A stretch of 64,000 nucleotides of DNA from Theropithecus gelada. Lineage: Eukaryota > Chordata > Mammalia > Primates > Cercopithecidae. The notes below the pieces were generated by a model. It saw only the letters and a program-made list of their open reading frames with translations. It was not told the origin of the DNA and did no database searches. The DNA is taken from positions 1,572,365 to 1,636,364 of the forward strand of contig NC_037674.1 in the NCBI RefSeq assembly GCF_003255815.1. The letters run 5' to 3'. This document shows, piece after piece, positions 10,305 through 21,300 of this stretch (position 1 is its first letter; each line of letters opens with the position of its first letter). Made by a program: the position numbers and the translations under genes.

Positions 10305-10445
10305 AACTTACCACAGTCTACTGTCATCAGAGTGGCTTAGCACTTTGAGTGAAGTGTAGAAAACATACTTCCATTTAGATCCTTTCACCGTCTCATTATT
10401 CAGATGTTATTGTCTAAGTATTTTCTCTGCATACTACATATTTTG
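10305..10445 (-). mobile_element. L1M host sequence, 5'-ward end of the stack
   Basis: 'ttaccacagtctactgtcat', 'ttccatttagatcctttca' and 'taagtattttctctgcatac' match the antisense order of old L1M elements and follow on from the piece ending at 9935. The outer limit is set by eye. Confidence 0.6.
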
Positions 10446-11120
10446 CCCGATAATCAACATCTCATTCATCTTGCTGTTGGCAAAGCTCATTTCATTCTCT
10501 TATTCAAGGGTGTCTTTCCTGTTCTGCTGTTTGTCAAGTGAGTTTTGATCACATCCTACGACATATTACGGGACTGGGGCTAACTCATCCTATGTTGTCC
10601 CTTAAGTCCCAAGGTCCCCAGGCAATCCACCTTCTTCTTTTCCTGTGCTGGCTTGTTTCGTCATGACCAGGGACTTCTGGTCCTAAGAGGAAACCAAGAG
10701 CAAAGGGGCAGCTCCATCTTGACTGGCACTAGAAGACTCTGTGCCACGCTAGATAAAAGTATGACACATTTTATCTAGTATATGGAGGATTTTTAGGTTT
10801 CTTGAATCATTTCTTTTTGTCATTTCCCATATGGTAATTTGCCACATATGAATTCTGCAAGAATTTCTAATTTACTTGAACAAGTAGAGACTTTGCTTGT
10901 CCTACTAGACTTAGGAGACTTTTAGTACTAAATCCTGGAACAGGTTTAGGGAAGGCTCAAACACTTTCTAAAATAATTTTGATGACAACTTTGTCAAACT
11001 TCTTATTTAAAAACTAACAAAATATTTCCTCTTCCTAATGCCCAAATCAAGTTGGCTTTAAAAAAAGGAAAATATATCTTCAAAATTAGGTCCTGAGATA
11101 CTAACATTCAGTTTTTTTTT
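10446..11120. other. Unassigned sequence
   Basis: No gene or repeat family recognised. It contains AT-rich runs and may include further decayed L1. Confidence 0.35.
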
Positions 11121-11139
11121 TGTGTGTGTGTGTGTGTGT
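11121..11139. repeat. (TG)n microsatellite
   Basis: An uninterrupted TG run of 9-10 units follows a T run of about 10 and sits directly in the poly(A)-tail side of the antisense Alu. This is a common birthplace for microsatellites. Confidence 0.9.
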
Positions 11140-11443
11140 TTGGTTTGGTTTTGTTTTGTTTTTTGAGACAGAGTCTCTGTCTGTCACACAGGCTGGAGTG
11201 CAGTGGTGCACTCTCAGCTCACCGCAACCTCTGCCTCCCAGGGTCAAGCAATTCTCCCGTCTCCTCCTGAGTAGCTAGGACTACAGGCGCCTGTCACCAT
11301 GCCTGGCTAATTTTTGTATTTTTAGTAGAGATGGTGTTTCACCATGTTGGTGAGGCTGGTCTTGAACTCCTGACTTCAGCTGACCCACTCGCCTTGGCCT
11401 CTCAAAGTGCTGGCATTACAGACATAAGCCACCATGCCTGGCC
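11140..11443 (-). mobile_element. Alu SINE (AluS-like), antisense
   Basis: It runs from the T-rich tail through 'tttttgagacagagtctctg' to 'aagccaccatgcctggcc'. Flanks resemble each other: aacattcagt before the tail (about 11103) and aacatgcagt after the 5' end (11444), a target-site duplication with one mismatch. Confidence 0.95.
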
Positions 11444-12059
11444 AACATGCAGTATTTTTTAAAAGACTGAATCTTCTCTTCCTATGTTTTCAGAGCATAT
11501 TAACAAAAATTTAAAACACTAAAATTGTGATAACTCCAAATCATTCAGGCCTAACTCTTTATGTTACCCAGGACTTTGTTGCTACAGTTTCTTTCTTTTT
11601 TCTTTTAATTCCTTCTCTTCTTATAACACATCTGATTAAAAAAAAGGATAACAGATTTAAGAAGAAAAAAAATTAGCTAATAATGACAGCAGGCTCACAA
11701 TATTATCATAAGGTAATTTATCGTGGATATCCTTGTTCTCCAGGGCAGCATTTCTCAAATCCTTGACAGTATGACATTTTGGGCCAGATAATTCCTTAGG
11801 GAGGGACCTTTCCTGCATATTGAGGCTGCTGAGTGGCCTGCCTGGCCTTGACCCACTCACTGCCAGTAGCACACCTCCCCACGGCTGCAGCAGCAGAACA
11901 CCTGCAGTCACTGCCAAAGTCTTCGCAGTGGGGACTGGGGAGGTGGGAGACAGAGTCGCGCTAGTTACGTATCTCTGCGGTAGGGTGAACAGAAAATTTA
12001 GAGAATATTATAATTAAAGCTGCAATCCTGAAAGACAAAAATGATTGGGAGGTGTTGGC

Positions 12060-12170
12060 AAAAGGAAGGAGAGATAAGGAGAAAGAAAGAAAGAAAGAGA
12101 GAGAGAAAAAAGAAAGGAAGCAAAGGAGGGAGAGAAGAAAGGAGGGAAGGAAGGAGGGAAGGAGAGAAGT
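12060..12170. repeat. Polypurine GA/GGAA tract
   Basis: Nearly all A and G on plus: GAAA units, GAGA units, then GGGAAGGAA units. Pyrimidine breaks are few (one T near 12075, one C at 12121). Such mirror-like purine tracts can form triplex DNA. The opposite strand yields only low-complexity frames. Confidence 0.9.
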
Positions 12171-12466
12171 AAAAATAACTAAAATTTTTCTATGCCTCAG
12201 GAAAAGTTGTGAATGAGGTGAGCTGTGTCTACAGGGAAGATACTCTTTCTTCCTAACCCCAGAGAAACAGGTCGGTCTTTCTAAGCCCCAAGTGCCCAGG
12301 GTCCCCAGGAACCCACACTCTTGCCTTAAAGCATCTGCAGCCTTTCTGGGCAGCTGCCTCTGCCCTTCCATTTCTTATGTGCCAGGCAGCAGGACAGCAT
12401 CTCCAAGTATCTGCCCACCAGAGCTCAAAGTCTGGTAGAAGGAACTGACACTAGAAAGGCATTCAA

Positions 12467-12810
12467 GGTCGGGCGTGGTGGCTCACACCTGTAACCCCAG
12501 CACTTTGGGAGGCCAAAGCAAGGAGGATCACCTGAGGTCAGGAGTCTGAGACTGGCCTGGCAAACATGGTGAAACCCTGTCTCTACTAAAAATAAAAAAT
12601 AAAAAAAATAAAAAAAAAAAAGTAGCCGGGTATGGTGGCACGTTCCTTTAATCCCAGCTACTTGGGAGGCTGAGGCAGGAGTATTGCTTGAACCCAGAAA
12701 GCAGAGGTTGCAGTGAGCCGAGATCGGGCCACTGGACTCCAGTCTTGAGCAACAGAGTGAGACTTGTTCTCAAAAAGAAAAAGAAAAAAGAAAAGAAAAA
12801 GAAAAGAAAC
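12467..12810 (+). mobile_element. Alu SINE (AluS-like), sense, expanded middle A-linker
   Basis: Complete order: 'ggtcgggcgtggtggctca', 'gatcacctgaggtcaggag', the right arm from 'gtagccgggtatggtgg', 'ttgcagtgagccgagatcgg' and an A/G-rich tail. The middle A-rich linker (about 12588-12622) is about twice the usual length, and the tail has become an (AAAAG)n-like simple repeat. Confidence 0.95.
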
Positions 12811-13299
12811 ACATTTGTGTGGTTCCCAAGTGCTTTCATGTAGAGTTGGACACTTACAGTAATAGAAAAACAGTAACAAGTGCAAAAAGAAGGTGGACAG
12901 GATCCAAAACTTGTCCCTTTTCTGACCCAGTGTGAATGTATTAATTATTGGAAACTGGTTCCAGATTTGAAAAACATGCAAACAGAAGTTAGTATCTTAT
13001 AGTTATTGGTCCCTCCCGGAAGATACAAAAATGAAATGTGTACACAGAGCTACTGACAATGAGAAGGTAAATGCTGGTTCCAATTTCATGCCTTGTGCAG
13101 AGATCCTTGTCCTAAGACAATTTGAGTTTCCAGCTCAGCAGCCCTGGCTTCAAAGTCCAAAGATGAATGAGCTGTGAGCACAAACAAAGGTGAGCAATTA
13201 ACGAATCATCTCTCTGCTGGAAGATACAGTTGTCTCTGATCTGCAAACCACAGCAGAGGCACAATGATTCATCTGGCTGCCCAGATGTCTGTGGACATG

Positions 13300-13440
13300 T
13301 TTCACCCCTTTACTGCACTACATGCTCCTGAGCGGCAGAGACTTGCTCTGATTCCACTCAGGATGCTCAGCAGTGCTGAGCCTGGAGCCCCTACGCAGTT
13401 GTGCTCAATAAATATTTGCTAAACTAAATGACAAACATGA
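13300..13440 (+). mobile_element. L2/MIR-type fragment
   Basis: 'cggcagagacttgctctga' and 'tgctcaataaatatttgct' with 'aaactaaatgac' follow the 3'-end pattern of L2 elements (gctcaataaatattt then a degenerate gaatgaa repeat). Old and diverged; limits approximate. Confidence 0.5.
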
Positions 13441-14639
13441 GGAAAAGACACGCGGAAACCAGAACCCGGCTCTGTGTGATGGTGCCCACTGTGAATCGTG
13501 AAAGAACAATTTGTCATGAGTTAGTATGAGCTGACTGGCTATATTTTGCTGGGAACTGTACGTGATGAATTGGAGCATTTCCGAATGCAAGGATCTGCAG
13601 CCTGCCAGGCTGACCATATGGTGGCTGTTGATGAGATGCGACAATCCAGGTTGGGCTGAACTGCTGGAAATGGGAGAGTTGTCGTGGGTGCCCAGGAAGG
13701 GAAGGAGGGTCCTGAGGGAAATCCTGCAGCCAGGAGGAGCTCAGTTTCTGCATGCAGAGAAGGGATCAGGCATCCATGTCTGAAAACTGGGGATGGTGAG
13801 GAAGAGGAAGTCAGAACAGGCAGAGCCAGGAGGAAGGCACGTGCTTCCCAGACCAGGTCTCTCCTCCTGCGCTCTGCTGGGAGGACACTAAATTCCCAGT
13901 CTCTCACTGCTTGAAGCAAAACATCCCAACAGAAAAACCTAAGTTTAGTGAAAGAATGGGGAGCAGATGATACTTGTCTCCTCTCCCATGCTGTGGCATC
14001 ATTCTCTGCTAGAAAGTGATGAGTATACACTCGTTTATAAAAATTGTGGGACAATTTTACAAATAATTAAATTATGAGAGACAACCGCATGTGATGCCAC
14101 GAGGAAGGAGTTCGCTGTGAGATACCACACCTTCCAGCACATTCGCCAGCATCTACATGGAGACGGAGACCTACCCACGGGAAATCACTGTGATGAGAAA
14201 CCGTGTGTTTCCCACACCTGTCTCAAGAAAGTAGATGGGGTGTGTCTTGATTTCCCAAACTCTCCTTTATCATCACAGAAGCATGTGTGTGTCTGCATAT
14301 GCATTTACCAATTCTTATACCACAGCAAAGTTCTGTAATCCAGGCACTTTTGCCAAAACAACCATATAAATGCCTTCATTCAACAGAGTTTGCCAAGAGT
14401 CAGCCACACAGGGGCCTGAGCCGTTCGCTGCTGACATGACGGTGACAAGACAGTCTAAGTCCAAAGTCCTTGTGGAATTTGTTACTGAAATGTGATTTTT
14501 TTAGAAAACTGACAATGGGAGACATCAACATGGTGACAATCCAGCCCTGTTCAATTGCAGAGATGCTGCCTCTCAGAGGGTGGAGAGCGTATTAGGCTTA
14601 GAGATTGAGGCAGAACTTTGAGGCATAGCTGTAAAGAAA
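13441..14639. other. Unassigned sequence with no supported gene
   Basis: A 171-codon minus frame spans 14054-13539, but its first codon is TTG and it contains no in-frame ATG. I see no splice-delimited exon pattern or known domain. Part may be very old repeat. Confidence 0.35.
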
Positions 14640-14876
14640 AGAAACCATGGTGTAGACACAGATAATTGTGATGTGTCTTATATATAAAATAGGCTAGAAA
14701 AATGCTATTTTCTGTGTAAATTTTGTGTATGTGTGTTGTCATAATGTGTATATTGGGAAAACTATATACTAAAATGTAAATGGTAATATCTAGGATTTTT
14801 TCTTCCTTGTGCTTTTCTATATTTTTAAATTTCAACAATAAATATCTTTCTGTAACCAGAAAAAAAAATCTTTTGA
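14640..14876 (+). mobile_element. Probable old L1M 3' end with poly(A)
   Basis: An AT-rich stretch with 'tttcaacaataaatatctt' close to a terminal A run (14863-14871), preceded by 'tttctatatttttaaattt'. The layout fits an L1M 3' UTR. Identity is too low for a firm subfamily. Confidence 0.4.
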
Positions 14877-15419
14877 GTGCAGCATAAACACAACGTGACA
14901 TAACTGCTCTCAGGCCCAGTTCCATCGAGGGAAGGCTCTCCCTGCTCCCTGCAGAACTGCTTCCCTCTACTTACGTTTCCTGAGTCCCAGGAATCTGGGC
15001 CTCCTTAGGCGCAGAAGCTTTTCTTAGAATCCAGGAAGGTCAATCCCATCTGTACGGCCACACTCCAAACACATTAAACCAAGATCATCTATTATCTGGG
15101 GCTGAGACTGGGAGACGCTGCTTTCTAGACTAAGCACACTGCAAACATGGAGGCAGACAACTTTTTAAGAAGGCAGCTGGTGCACTAAAAAGCTGCAGAG
15201 CCTGAAAGTCCTCATCTGGAAACCCTCATCACCCCAAATGCCTTGGACGATGCCCTCAGGCTCTCTGGACCCTGGTCTCCAAAGGAGTAATGAGGAAATA
15301 ATGCTCACCCCTGCAGCTTCTGAAGGCTTGACTGCTGCGGCCTTCACTCTAAAGTGGAAAAGGCACTGAGTCCTTGGCACAGAACCCAGGATGGGACTCG
15401 TCGAAGCAGCCATCTTAAT

Positions 15420-15665
15420 ACAGGTCTGTGGGCTGTATGGAGTAAACACTCACAGCCACTACAGGTAACTGTGTGTCTCCCATGTGCCAAAGACTGTGCA
15501 ATGTGATCTGCACGCATAAAACCAACGTCAGGTGTCAGAACAGCGGCAGGAGGACTAATACTGCTATTACCATCTTTAGTTTTTAAGTGCAGGGTCATGG
15601 GGCTGAGAAGGGGTCCCATCGCACTGGCTTTGAAACCAGGTATTCTGACCAAACCGTGAGCCACT
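15420..15665 (+). mobile_element. L2/MIR-type fragment
   Basis: 'ctcccatgtgccaaagact' followed by 'actaatactgctattacca' and 'ttaagtgcagggtcatggg' keeps the spaced words of L2/MIR (tgtgccaggcact, then tactattattatcc). Limits approximate. Confidence 0.45.
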
Positions 15666-16089
15666 ATGCTGTGTGCCTCCCAGCATGAAGTATGGCATGA
15701 AGCCATTTACACACTGAAGTGACCTTGATATTTAAAAAGGTGCAATAGTGTCAATGCCTTCTGAAGTTCCTTTTTGGGGGCTCTTTATGTCACTCTTTGA
15801 CCTACAGAGCATCCACCACACTGGAAATTGGGTTTCTATCTTGAGTGCCCAAATATTGTTGCCAAAATTTTCCAGCCCGTTATTTTTCTAAAATTTTTAA
15901 AAATAAAAATTTTAAGGGCCTTTCTTTTTACAAAAACATCACAACTACGACCATGCATAATCTTTCTGTATGTCCAACAGAGGATCAACATTAGAGGTCA
16001 AGAGAATGCACACTCAGGACGGGACCTTGTGTACATGAACAGCAGAGTGCTCGACTCCAGCAGGGAGCCACAGGGCTTAGCAGCTCATA

Positions 16090-16300
16090 ACAAATAGTAC
16101 TTACAATGTCATGACCGTTGACTCTCAGAGAGCACCAGTGGACTGTTCAGTGCTTCATACGCTTTTCTCAGGACTCCTGACTATTATCATCATCACCACC
16201 ATTGCACAGACGGGAAAACCAAGGAGGAGGGCATGTGAGGGTCTGCCCACTGTCACAGTGTCAGAGCCAGACTGTGGCTGAATCAGCCTGGCTACAGCCC
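16090..16300 (+). mobile_element. MIR/L2-type fragment
   Basis: 'tcagtgcttcatacgcttt', 'gactattatcatcatcacc', 'cattgcacagacgggaaaac' and 'cagtgtcagagccagactg' follow the order of MIR/L2 (cattattatcccc, cagatgaggaaac, gtcagagccaggatt). Confidence 0.55.
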
Positions 16301-17874
16301 TCCACTTCATCACAGCTTTCCTGCCTCCACCTCACCAACCCAGCCACATGTGACATTGGTCTGTTCCCTTCTCATTTTACACTCCTTTCCTCGCTGGCTT
16401 CAAGCCCCAGGTGCCAGGGACACAATGCTCAGGCACTCTCTGAGTGAGCACCCGTTCCAGAGGAGATCTTCTCTCTCATCCCAATGGCTGCCTGTCTAGA
16501 GGAGTCCACGGGGTAGGGTTCAGTGACTGGGGATGTGTGCCAGGAAAACACATTAGAGAACGAGGCCCCTTCTCAGTTTCCTTTGACTGTGCCATGCAGG
16601 AATCTACAAACGCAGCTGCCAGACCAGGTCTAGTGAAAACCCAAGGAGAAGACCGTGTGGATGGAGATCCTGGCAATTATGTGGGGCTGCAGGGGAGATG
16701 CTCTCCTGGGAGGGAAAGAACTGCTGCTTGATGAATTTTTGTGAATTTCATTCCCTAATTTTGTAAAACGAAGACATTGAGCAAGTCATCTCAAAGGTCC
16801 TGCCCTTCCTGTTCTGAAAACTCCGTAATTCAACTTGCACACAAAGAAAACACGTATTTGATAAGCACATCTATTTTTCAGTGGCTGGCCTGCCTGTTGT
16901 TTTCTCCAGCACTAAATTACCCGAGATTAAGCACGGTCAGCTGCACGGCAGCCCGGGACAGCACCACATGGAGCCTCCAGAGCATCCGCTGGTTGCTGCA
17001 GACACAGGAACAACCATTAGGTGTGAGTGCTGTGGGTCCTTACACAGCAGCTACCTGACAGCAAACCACCATCCAAGGCAGGCAGGGCCACACAGTGAGG
17101 TCTCAGACAGTGGGAGAGGAGAGCAGAGAGATGAACATGGACACATAAAAATAAGACAACAGAGAAATAAAATGTGAAAGACACGCCCTGCCTCAGTTGC
17201 ATTTATTTGGAAATGCACACACACAAAGAAACATTATTTATAAGACACAAATCTGGGAGACCATCCCCCCTAAAGATTCCCCAGTTCTGTCAGAAAGGAA
17301 GTCAAAAACTAGTAAACCAAGTCATAACAGAAGGACATGGCTGGTGTGATCCAGACACAGAAGCCTGGGGTGAATGGGACATCAGAGGGCCAGGTAATAG
17401 AAGAAAATGATGAGAATCTTTAAACTCCACAGTAAAAGAAGTATCGTTTCATAAAACCGCGAGTGTGTAAGAAAAGTTTACTTAATAGGTGTGACATCAG
17501 CAAAAGTGGTGACGCAAGGACCTCTGAGGTGTTCCTCCTAAGAAATGCTGGAAAACTTGACAAAAGCTGGCAGAATCAACCTTACCAGCATGCTGAAAGA
17601 CCGTCACGGGTTATAACCAAGGAATGTGTGGCACTGAAACCGGGCAGGAGAACACTGCAGGACTTCAGCTTGTAGTAGCTCTGCCCTGCGACACAGTACA
17701 GCAGCCGTCTGGAATACGGCAGGCCGAGTTTCCACGTGGACATTTCCGGAAACAGCAGAGTGGATCTTACACCCAAGGAATCACATTTGTTGGTTTCGAC
17801 CTGACAGGGGTTTCCCTGGAAAGACGTATGCAGGGAACGGACTCACAAAGAAAATGGAAAATCTGAACAGCTCT
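16301..17874. other. Unassigned sequence
   Basis: No family or gene recognised. Several frames of 60-100 codons exist in conflicting phases, which is the pattern of chance frames. 17450-17870 could belong to the L1M that becomes recognisable at 17875. Confidence 0.35.
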
Positions 17875-19108
17875 AGAGCAAGCAACGAGGTTGAATCAGT
17901 GATCAAAACTTTCTAGCAAAGAAAAGCCCACGATCAGATAGCTTTTCTGGGAATCCTACCAACTATTTAATGAAGAATCAACACCAGTCCTTCTCAAACT
18001 CTTCCAAAAATAGGAGAGGAGGAAACTTCTCTTTCTATGAGGTCATCATTACAAAGCCAGGCAAAGACATCGCAAGAAAAGAAAACTACAGAACAATATC
18101 CCCTATGAATATATATGCAAAAATCTTTAACACAATGCTAGCAAACTGAATCCAGGAGCATTTAAGGGATTACATGTCATGATCAAGTGGGATTTATCCC
18201 AGAAACGCAACAGTCATTCAATATACAAAAGTTAATGCAATACATCACATTAACAGAATGAAGAGGAAAAAAATGATCAATTCAATTGATACCAAAAAAA
18301 GAACTCACAAAATACAGTATCTGTTGATGAAAAATTAACTCAATAAACTAGAAACAGAACTTCCCCAACATGATAAAAAGTATGTATGAGAAATCTGCAG
18401 CTGACATCATACTCAATGACAAGACTGCACCCTTTCTCCCTTAAGAGCAGGAACCAGACAAGTATGCCCTCTTTTGCAACATTTTACAGGAAGTTCCAGC
18501 CAGAGCAATCAGGCAAGAAAAATAAGTAAAAGGCACCCAAATTGTAAAGGAAGAAATAAAACTATCTTTGCTTACATATCATATGCTCTTATATGTGGAA
18601 AATAGAAGAACACACCCACAGTTAGAGCTAATAGACAAATTCAGCAGTGTTGCAGGATACAAAATCAACTCATCAAAAATCAGTTGCACCGATTTCATAT
18701 GCCAGCAAGAGGAACCACACTAGCAATAAGCAAAAGTAGGAAAACTATTTCATTTACAATAGAGTCAAAAATACTTCGGAATAATTTTAGCCAAAGAAGT
18801 ACAAGTCTTGTATACTGAAAATTATCAAATGTTGAAACTTTTTTTAAAACACAAATAAATAGAAAGACATCCTAGATTCATTAGTAAAATGCAAATCAAA
18901 AACACAATCACATACCACCTCTACAGCCACTAGGATGACCACGAAACTAAAATAAAATAAGTGTTGTAGAGGATGTGGAGGAATCGGAACCCTCATGGGT
19001 TGTTGGTGGAACTGTAAAATGGTGCAGCTGCTATAGAAAACACTTTGGCAGTCTCTCAATCAGTTAAACATAGAATTCCCATATGACCCACAATTCCACT
19101 CCCAAACG
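17875..19108 (+). mobile_element. Old L1M, ORF2 region, plus strand, with internal deletion
   Basis: Decayed ORF2 sequence: 'gttgaatcagtgatcaaaa', 'cttctcaaactcttccaaaa', 'gatcaagtgggatttatcc', 'catcatactcaatgacaag', 'gaagttccagccagagcaa' and 'ttgcaggatacaaaatcaac'. Near 18880 the text jumps from 'aaatagaaagacatcctag' to 'aaatgcaaatcaaaaacac', which lie about 1 kb apart in L1, so an internal deletion is likely. Many stops and frameshifts. Confidence 0.85.
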
Positions 19109-19446
19109 CAGGTGCTGCTCAGCTTACAGTGGGGTTACCTACCGATAACCCACCATATGCTGAAAATACTGTAAGCAAAATATGCATTTAATACAACTAA
19201 CCTACCAAACATCATAGCTTAGTCTAGCCTACCTTAAACATGCTCAGAGCACTTTATTAGCCTATAGTTGGGCAAAATAATCTAACATAAAACCTACTTT
19301 ATAATAAAGTGTTGAATATCACATGTAATTTATTGAAAGTGAAAAACAGAATGGTTACATGGGTACTCAAAAGCACGGTTTCTACTGAGTGTGTAGTGCT
19401 TTCCCTCCATTGTAAAGTCAAAAAATCTTAAGTCAGGGACTACCTG
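19109..19446. mobile_element. Tigger3-like DNA transposon (non-autonomous), nested in the L1M
   Basis: It begins CAGGTGCTGCTC and ends GGGACTACCTG, so the termini are inverted. The interior 'tgcatttaatacaactaac', 'atcatagcttagtctagcc' and 'ttataataaagtgttgaat' matches a Tigger (pogo-class) element that I recall as Tigger3. L1M ORF2 3' text resumes right after it ('gaactgaaaaaacaggtgtt'), which proves insertion into the older L1. Confidence 0.75.
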
Positions 19447-19795
19447 TCTATACACGAAAGAACTGAAAAAACAGGTGTTCAAACAAAAACTTGTACACTG
19501 ATGTTCACAGCAGTTCTATTTAAAACGGCCAAAAGGTGAAAACAACTAAAACGTCCATCAACAGATGAATGGACACACACAATGTGGCATATCCATACAG
19601 TGGAATACTATTAAGCCATGAAAAGGAATGAAGTACTGACACGGGGTACAGCATGGATGATCCTTGAGAATATGATGCTGAGTGAAAGAAGCCAGTCACA
19701 AGAGGGAAGCCACATGGCATAGGATTTCATTCACATGCAATATTCAGAACGAACAAATGCACAGAGGCAGAAAGCAGACAAGTGTTTGCCCTCCT
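19447..19795 (+). mobile_element. L1M ORF2 3' part after the Tigger insertion
   Basis: 'caaacaaaaacttgtacac', 'gtccatcaacagatgaatgg', 'atccatacagtggaatact' and 'gagtgaaagaagccagtcac' are the canonical L1M ORF2 terminal order, continuing the piece that ends at 19108. Confidence 0.85.
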
Positions 19796-20459
19796 GGCAA
19801 GATGTCCTCCCTCCACATGTCCACAGCCTTCTTGCATGATCTGCCACTGTGCCCTACCCTCGGGGGTCTCCAATCCAAGAGCCTCTCTCCCCCTCCCACC
19901 CTGAGGCCTGGCAGGGGCTGCTACTACGGTCACACACGGTAGAGTCCTGTGCAAACACATGTCTCAGAACTGCCTTCAACTCTGAGTCTAGTTCCAGGGC
20001 TATGGACCCCGGCTGTACCCTAGAGTCACCTGGGGAGGTGACTGAACCATGCTAATGCCAGGCTGCCCTAGAGACTAGACTCAGAATGTGGACAAGAAGC
20101 CTCTGGTGTGCTCCCCACAGAGGACACAGCAGCCTGCACCCTCTTCCCAAAGTGTCTATACCATAGGGACTGCAGGCAGTACGTCCACCTCGCTTTTCCC
20201 GGTTGCCTGCAGACGGGCTGCCCTCTCCAATCCAAGGGAATCTCGCGCTCTGTGGGTTCCGCAGCTGATTCCCCAATGCTTGGCCACCGTTCCGCCTTCC
20301 CTGCGGCTCCTCCTGACCCCAAGGCCCTGCTTCCTGTCCGTTCTTTGCACCCACAAGTCTGGTCCTTCCAGGCTCCTTCCTGCCCTATGGCCCCCGCTCT
20401 TATCTTCCTGAGGATGTGCCTTGCTCCTGGTCATTGCCCAGGCCTTGAGAACCGACATT
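19796..20459. other. Unassigned GC-moderate sequence left of the CpG-dense block
   Basis: No gene recognised. 'agagtcacctggggaggtg' (about 20025) hints at a MER5-like hAT fragment but is too short to call. Confidence 0.3.
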
Positions 20460-21300
20460 CTGCTCTCAGACGCCCTGCTCGGGGCTCCAGAGCCCGGCAC
20501 CTGCCAGCCTGAGACCCCCAGACTCTCCCGTGTTCATCCGGCTTCGCTGCCCTGGACCCGGCACAGCCCCGCTCCCCTCCACCCCAGCCAAGGCTGTGAT
20601 CCTCCCCGTGCGCCCCCCCCACGGCTCACCCCGTCTGCCCTCAGAGTCCTCCACGGAAAAGTGCAGCCCGGCCGCGTCCGGCACTCACAGGGCTTGGCTC
20701 CGGGTCCCCACCCAAATCTCACCCACACCCAAACTGCCAGGGGCCGGGTGGGAGGTGCCTGGATCGTGGCGGCAGTTTCCCCCCCCACGCCGCTCTCCAC
20801 AGTGAGTTCTCGGTTGTTTACCTTCTCCGGGGCTCGCGCTCTCCCGCCACGTGACCGCCTTTTTCCGCCACGACGGAGTTTCCCGAGGCCTCCCAGTCAG
20901 GCCTGGGCGCTGGGAGCCAACGAAACCCCTTTCCCGCGTCGGTTGTCCCGTGTCAGTTCTTCACAGCGGCGTGAGGCCCTCACACAGGCCGCGGTCACCC
21001 CCAGCCTGCCCCGCACGCGGCCCCCGCCAGAGGAAGGCCCCCAGCCCTGCCTCCCACCAGCGTCTGCCTCTGAAGAGCGCACCCTTTCCTTCTCCTAGGG
21101 CTTCCCCCGGCCCTCCAGGCGCCGGAACCAGGACCCCAGCTTCAGCCACCACCTCCCACTGCTGCCGCTCCCCATCTCCCGTCGGCCCCCGCGCCGCCCC
21201 GCCCCCAGCGCTCCCAGAACACACCGCGCCCCGTCTAAGAAACGCACGCCCGCGGCAAGGCTGCCTCTCCAGACCCTCCCACGGCCTCGGCTGCTTCAGG
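20460..21300. promoter_or_regulatory. CpG-island-like block, candidate promoter
   Basis: By hand I count about 70 CpG in about 840 bp of C-rich sequence. That gives an observed/expected ratio near 0.8, far above the rest of the window. It holds CCGCCCCGCCCCC (about 21193, Sp1-like) and an E-box CACGTGAC at 20848-20855 set in CCGCCACGTGACCGCC, a USF/MITF/TFE3-type site. C greatly exceeds G on plus, so a leftward transcript would be G-rich. No first exon can be defined from sequence alone. Long frames here start on TTG or GTG. It might be a lncRNA or alternative promoter, an enhancer, or merely GC-rich DNA. Confidence 0.6.

Noticed and set aside
13539..14054. 171-codon minus frame
   Set aside because: It starts at TTG with no internal ATG, and overlaps equally long frames on the other strand.
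20421..21098. 225-codon Pro/Ser-rich frame in the CpG-dense block
   Set aside because: It starts on TTG, and its composition is that of C-rich DNA. It may overlap a transcript but nothing supports coding.
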